Assembly: GCA_900554925.1 (NCBI GenBank)
Contig: USJG01000118.1
Coordinates: forward strand, 1 to 7,200
Length of the DNA stretch: 7,200 nt
Origin: an uncultured Lachnospiraceae bacterium
GTDB lineage: Bacteria > Bacillota > Clostridia > Lachnospirales > Lachnospiraceae
Reading direction: 5' to 3'
In this document: positions 6,101 to 7,200 of the stretch, piece by piece
Layout of the letters: each line of letters opens with the position of its first letter
How positions within the stretch are numbered: the first letter of the stretch is position 1
The notes under the pieces: model-generated
Seen by the model: only the letters and a program-made list of their open reading frames with translations
Told to the model about the DNA's origin: nothing
Databases searched by the model: none
Program-made: the position numbers and the translations under genes

Positions 6101-6352
6101 ATGCCAGAGATCAGTAGATTTTACGGAATTGTTATCAAAATGTTTTTCAAGCCGAAAGAACATGATCCAAGCCATATACATGCTCTGTATGGTGAACATA
6201 TCGGAATCTTTGATTTGAGAACAATGGAAATGACTGAAGGAGATTTACCAAAGAAAGCTCAAGAACTTGTAAAAGAGTGGATGAGCCAGAATCAGAAAGA
6301 ATTACTTGAAATGTGGGAAAGCCAGAATTTAAGGAAGCTACCGCCTTTATAA
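6101..6352 (+). CDS. DUF4160 family protein
   Basis: This 83-residue protein begins MPEISRFYGIVIKMFFKPKE. The conserved DUF4160 features are present: the MPEISRFYGI start, the HDPSHIHALYGE segment (residues 21-32) with its histidines where the family has DHxPPHFHA, then GIFDLRTMEMTEGDLPKKA and a C-terminal helix with VKEWMSQNQKELLEMWE. The ATG at 6101 is preceded by AAGGGAG at eight bases, so the longer upstream frame is rejected. The DUF2442 gene follows after 29 bases. The two families are repeatedly found side by side and are sometimes suspected of being a toxin-antitoxin-like pair, but no activity is established to my knowledge. The histidine cluster could bind metal or be catalytic, which is inference. 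Confidence 0.88.
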   Translation: MPEISRFYGIVIKMFFKPKEHDPSHIHALYGEHIGIFDLRTMEMTEGDLPKKAQELVKEWMSQNQKELLEMWESQNLRKLPPL

Positions 6353-6381
6353 GTGGCTCTTTCCCGTTGGGAGGTGTTGGA

Positions 6382-6651
6382 ATGATACCAAGAATAAAGA
6401 GTGTGAGGCCGTTAAAGGGCTATTTATTACACGTAATTTTTGATGATGGGAAAGATTGTATTTATGATGTAAATAGCGATATAGACGCAATAGAAGAATA
6501 TAAAGATTTGAAAACTATTCATGGCCTTTTTGAACAAGTGCAGCTTGATGCAAGCCGGACATGTGTTTTCTGGAATGACTTTATAGATCTTCCAAGTGAT
6601 GCAATTTATGAAAATTCATCAATTTCCCATGATGATATTAACTGTGATTAA
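6382..6651 (+). CDS. DUF2442 family protein with antitoxin-like C-terminal tail
   Basis: This 89-residue protein begins MIPRIKSVRPLKGYLLHVIF. DUF2442 hallmarks are clear: IKSVRPLKGYLLHVIFDDGK, the IYDV strand (residues about 35-38), LFEQVQLDASRTCVFWNDFI and the ending DLPSDAIYEN. GGGAGG at 6369-6374, seven bases from the ATG, fixes the start. Most members stop shortly after the YEN motif; this one continues with SSISHDDINCD, and the last nine residues, the stop codon and the hairpin are nearly the same as at the end of the antitoxin-like gene at 5518-5745. The tail is therefore borrowed, in frame, from another gene's 3' end or kept by a recombination event there. It is the last gene of the HTH-DUF4160-DUF2442 block. 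Confidence 0.88.
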   Translation: MIPRIKSVRPLKGYLLHVIFDDGKDCIYDVNSDIDAIEEYKDLKTIHGLFEQVQLDASRTCVFWNDFIDLPSDAIYENSSISHDDINCD

Positions 6652-6695
6652 ATTAACGAGCCTCTGCTAAGTTGCAGGGGCTTGTTCTATTAAGA
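6622..6695 (+). repeat. Direct repeat copy B: shared gene 3' tail plus hairpin
   Basis: This is the second copy of the 74-base block at 5716-5789, with eight substitutions and no gaps. It supplies the last nine codons (ISHDDINCD), stop codon and hairpin of the DUF2442 gene. The identity fades just after the shared ATTAAGA. Upstream of ATTTCCC the two genes are unrelated. Confidence 0.85.
6656..6690 (+). terminator. Hairpin ending the HTH-DUF4160-DUF2442 block
   Basis: GAGCCTCTGC pairs with GCAGGGGCTT around the six-base loop TAAGTT, extendable by two outer pairs, with two or so G-U pairs, followed by GTTCTATT. It is the homologue of the hairpin at 5752-5777. The three stem substitutions between the copies all keep or restore pairing, which suggests the structure itself is conserved. 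It is a likely terminator placed five bases after the stop codon. Confidence 0.7.
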
Positions 6696-6773
6696 CAGAA
6701 AATGATGGGTACTTGCAAGAGCAGTAACCAAAGGACAAGAAAAAATAGATCAGATATATAGACTGTCCATTCC

Positions 6774-6802
6774 TTGACACAAATGTCTCCTGTTTGTACA
6801 AT
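6774..6802 (+). promoter_or_regulatory. Strong sigma-A-type promoter for the zinc-ribbon/FtsK-like gene
   Basis: A perfect TTGACA (6774-6779) is followed after exactly 17 bases by TACAAT (6797-6802), five of six consensus bases. Transcription would begin near 6809, leaving a leader of about 80 bases before the ATG at 6891. It lies in a 195-bp gap (6696-6890) with no gene. The -10 box is embedded in an inverted repeat, so control by a repressor is plausible. Confidence 0.8.
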
Positions 6803-6826
6803 ATTAACTATTATTTATTATACAAA
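6793..6826. promoter_or_regulatory. Inverted repeat overlapping the -10 box (operator candidate)
   Basis: TTTGTACAATA (6793-6803) and TATTATACAAA (6816-6826) are inverted copies matching at 10 of 11 positions, with a 12-base centre. The left arm contains the -10 box and the right arm lies downstream of the expected start point. A third half-site, ACAAA at 6779-6783, overlaps the end of the -35 box. This spacing suits a repressor that blocks RNA polymerase. Which protein binds is unknown; the small HTH protein encoded at 5804-6016 is one candidate. Confidence 0.5.
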
Positions 6827-6890
6827 TGGGGATAATGACGTAAAAGTATACTTTAGGGGAAAAAGATAGATTTGCTGTGGAGAAATACAA

Positions 6891-7200
6891 ATGAGATGTC
6901 CAAGTTGCAATGCAGATGTAAAAGGAAATTTTTGCTGTTATTGTGGGGTTAAATTACCAGAAGAAGAAAAAAGAGTAAGTAGCAAGCAAAATATATATGT
7001 AAATAATCAGAGGAAATATGTATTTCCACCAATATCAATACTTACCAAAGGCGTATATGAACTTACAGAAAACACTTTGTATGAATTAAAGGGAACTGCC
7101 CTCAGACTACAGCAGACCCTGCAGACCTTTGGGGTAAGCGTGACGATTACAGACATCAGCCAGGGACCTTCCGTCACCAGATTTGAACTGCAGCCGCAGC
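6891..7200 (+). CDS. Zinc-ribbon protein fused to SpoIIIE/FtsK alpha domain (5' part; runs off the window)
   Basis: The first 103 residues are visible and the frame is open at the window edge. Residues 3-18 form a zinc ribbon with CPSC (3-6) and CCYC (15-18). A short charged linker with SSKQNIYVNNQRK (about 30-42) follows. From residue 43 the sequence YVFPPISILTKG, then LRLQQTLQTFGVSVTITDIS and GPSVTRFELQPQ, is the start of the alpha domain that precedes the ATPase motor in SpoIIIE/FtsK DNA translocases. The usual four-helix membrane anchor and long linker are absent. GGAG at eight bases upstream and a strong promoter support 6891 as a true start, so this is a designed gene rather than a broken one. 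Codon use shifts from AT-rich in the ribbon to GC-richer in the alpha domain, which suggests a fusion of parts with different origins. The Walker motifs would lie beyond the window. Confidence 0.8.
   Translation, partial: MRCPSCNADVKGNFCCYCGVKLPEEEKRVSSKQNIYVNNQRKYVFPPISILTKGVYELTENTLYELKGTALRLQQTLQTFGVSVTITDISQGPSVTRFELQPQ

Noticed and set aside
5752..6683. Hairpin repeats as integron attC sites of a gene-cassette array
   Set aside because: No GTTRRRY core or paired R/L boxes are visible and no tyrosine integrase lies nearby; the recombinase here is of the serine type.
1..7200. CRISPR array, tRNA or rRNA genes
   Set aside because: No regularly spaced repeats and no tRNA- or rRNA-like segments were seen on reading either strand.

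Overview
The window looks like a chromosomal segment of a spore-forming, low-GC Gram-positive of the Clostridia, most likely a Lachnospiraceae-type gut anaerobe. This rests on the strong AGGAGG-type ribosome sites, the lipoprotein with an acidic Ser/Thr/Glu linker, the class B penicillin-binding-protein sequence of SpoVD type, the style of the large serine recombinase, and the SpoIIIE/FtsK-like sequence. The species cannot be named from the sequence.

Left part (about 1-3015, minus strand): a complete three-gene ABC importer operon, in transcription order substrate-binding lipoprotein, permease, ATPase. It belongs to the ABC_sub_bind (PF04392) class whose characterised members include the streptococcal tryptophan transporter TrpXYZ. 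It has a near-consensus vegetative promoter, a short leader that starts with a perfect palindrome, and a stem-loop after the lipoprotein gene that probably lowers expression of the membrane and ATPase genes.

Middle part (about 3018-5408, plus strand): a 49-codon SHOCT-like reading frame and a 509-residue large serine recombinase, tightly coupled. The recombinase stop codon overlaps the first recognisable codons of a penicillin-binding-protein transpeptidase domain that has lost its entire 5' part, including the catalytic SxxK serine. This is the expected look of one end of an element integrated inside a spoVD-like gene. The matching 5' half is not in the window; the left neighbour is the importer operon.

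Right part (about 5409-7200, plus strand): a more AT-rich accessory stretch with a small antitoxin-like gene, then a small HTH regulator, a DUF4160 gene and a DUF2442 gene. The antitoxin-like gene and the DUF2442 gene belong to unrelated families but share the same 3' end: an in-frame tail of about nine residues, the stop codon and a hairpin (66 of 74 bases identical). The HTH-DUF4160-DUF2442 block is therefore bracketed by direct repeats like an inserted cassette. After a strong promoter with an inverted repeat, the window ends inside a gene that joins an N-terminal four-cysteine zinc ribbon directly to the alpha domain of a SpoIIIE/FtsK DNA translocase, with no membrane anchor.

The best leads are the split spoVD-like gene abutting the recombinase, the shared 3'-tail/hairpin cassette boundary, and the zinc-ribbon/FtsK chimera.
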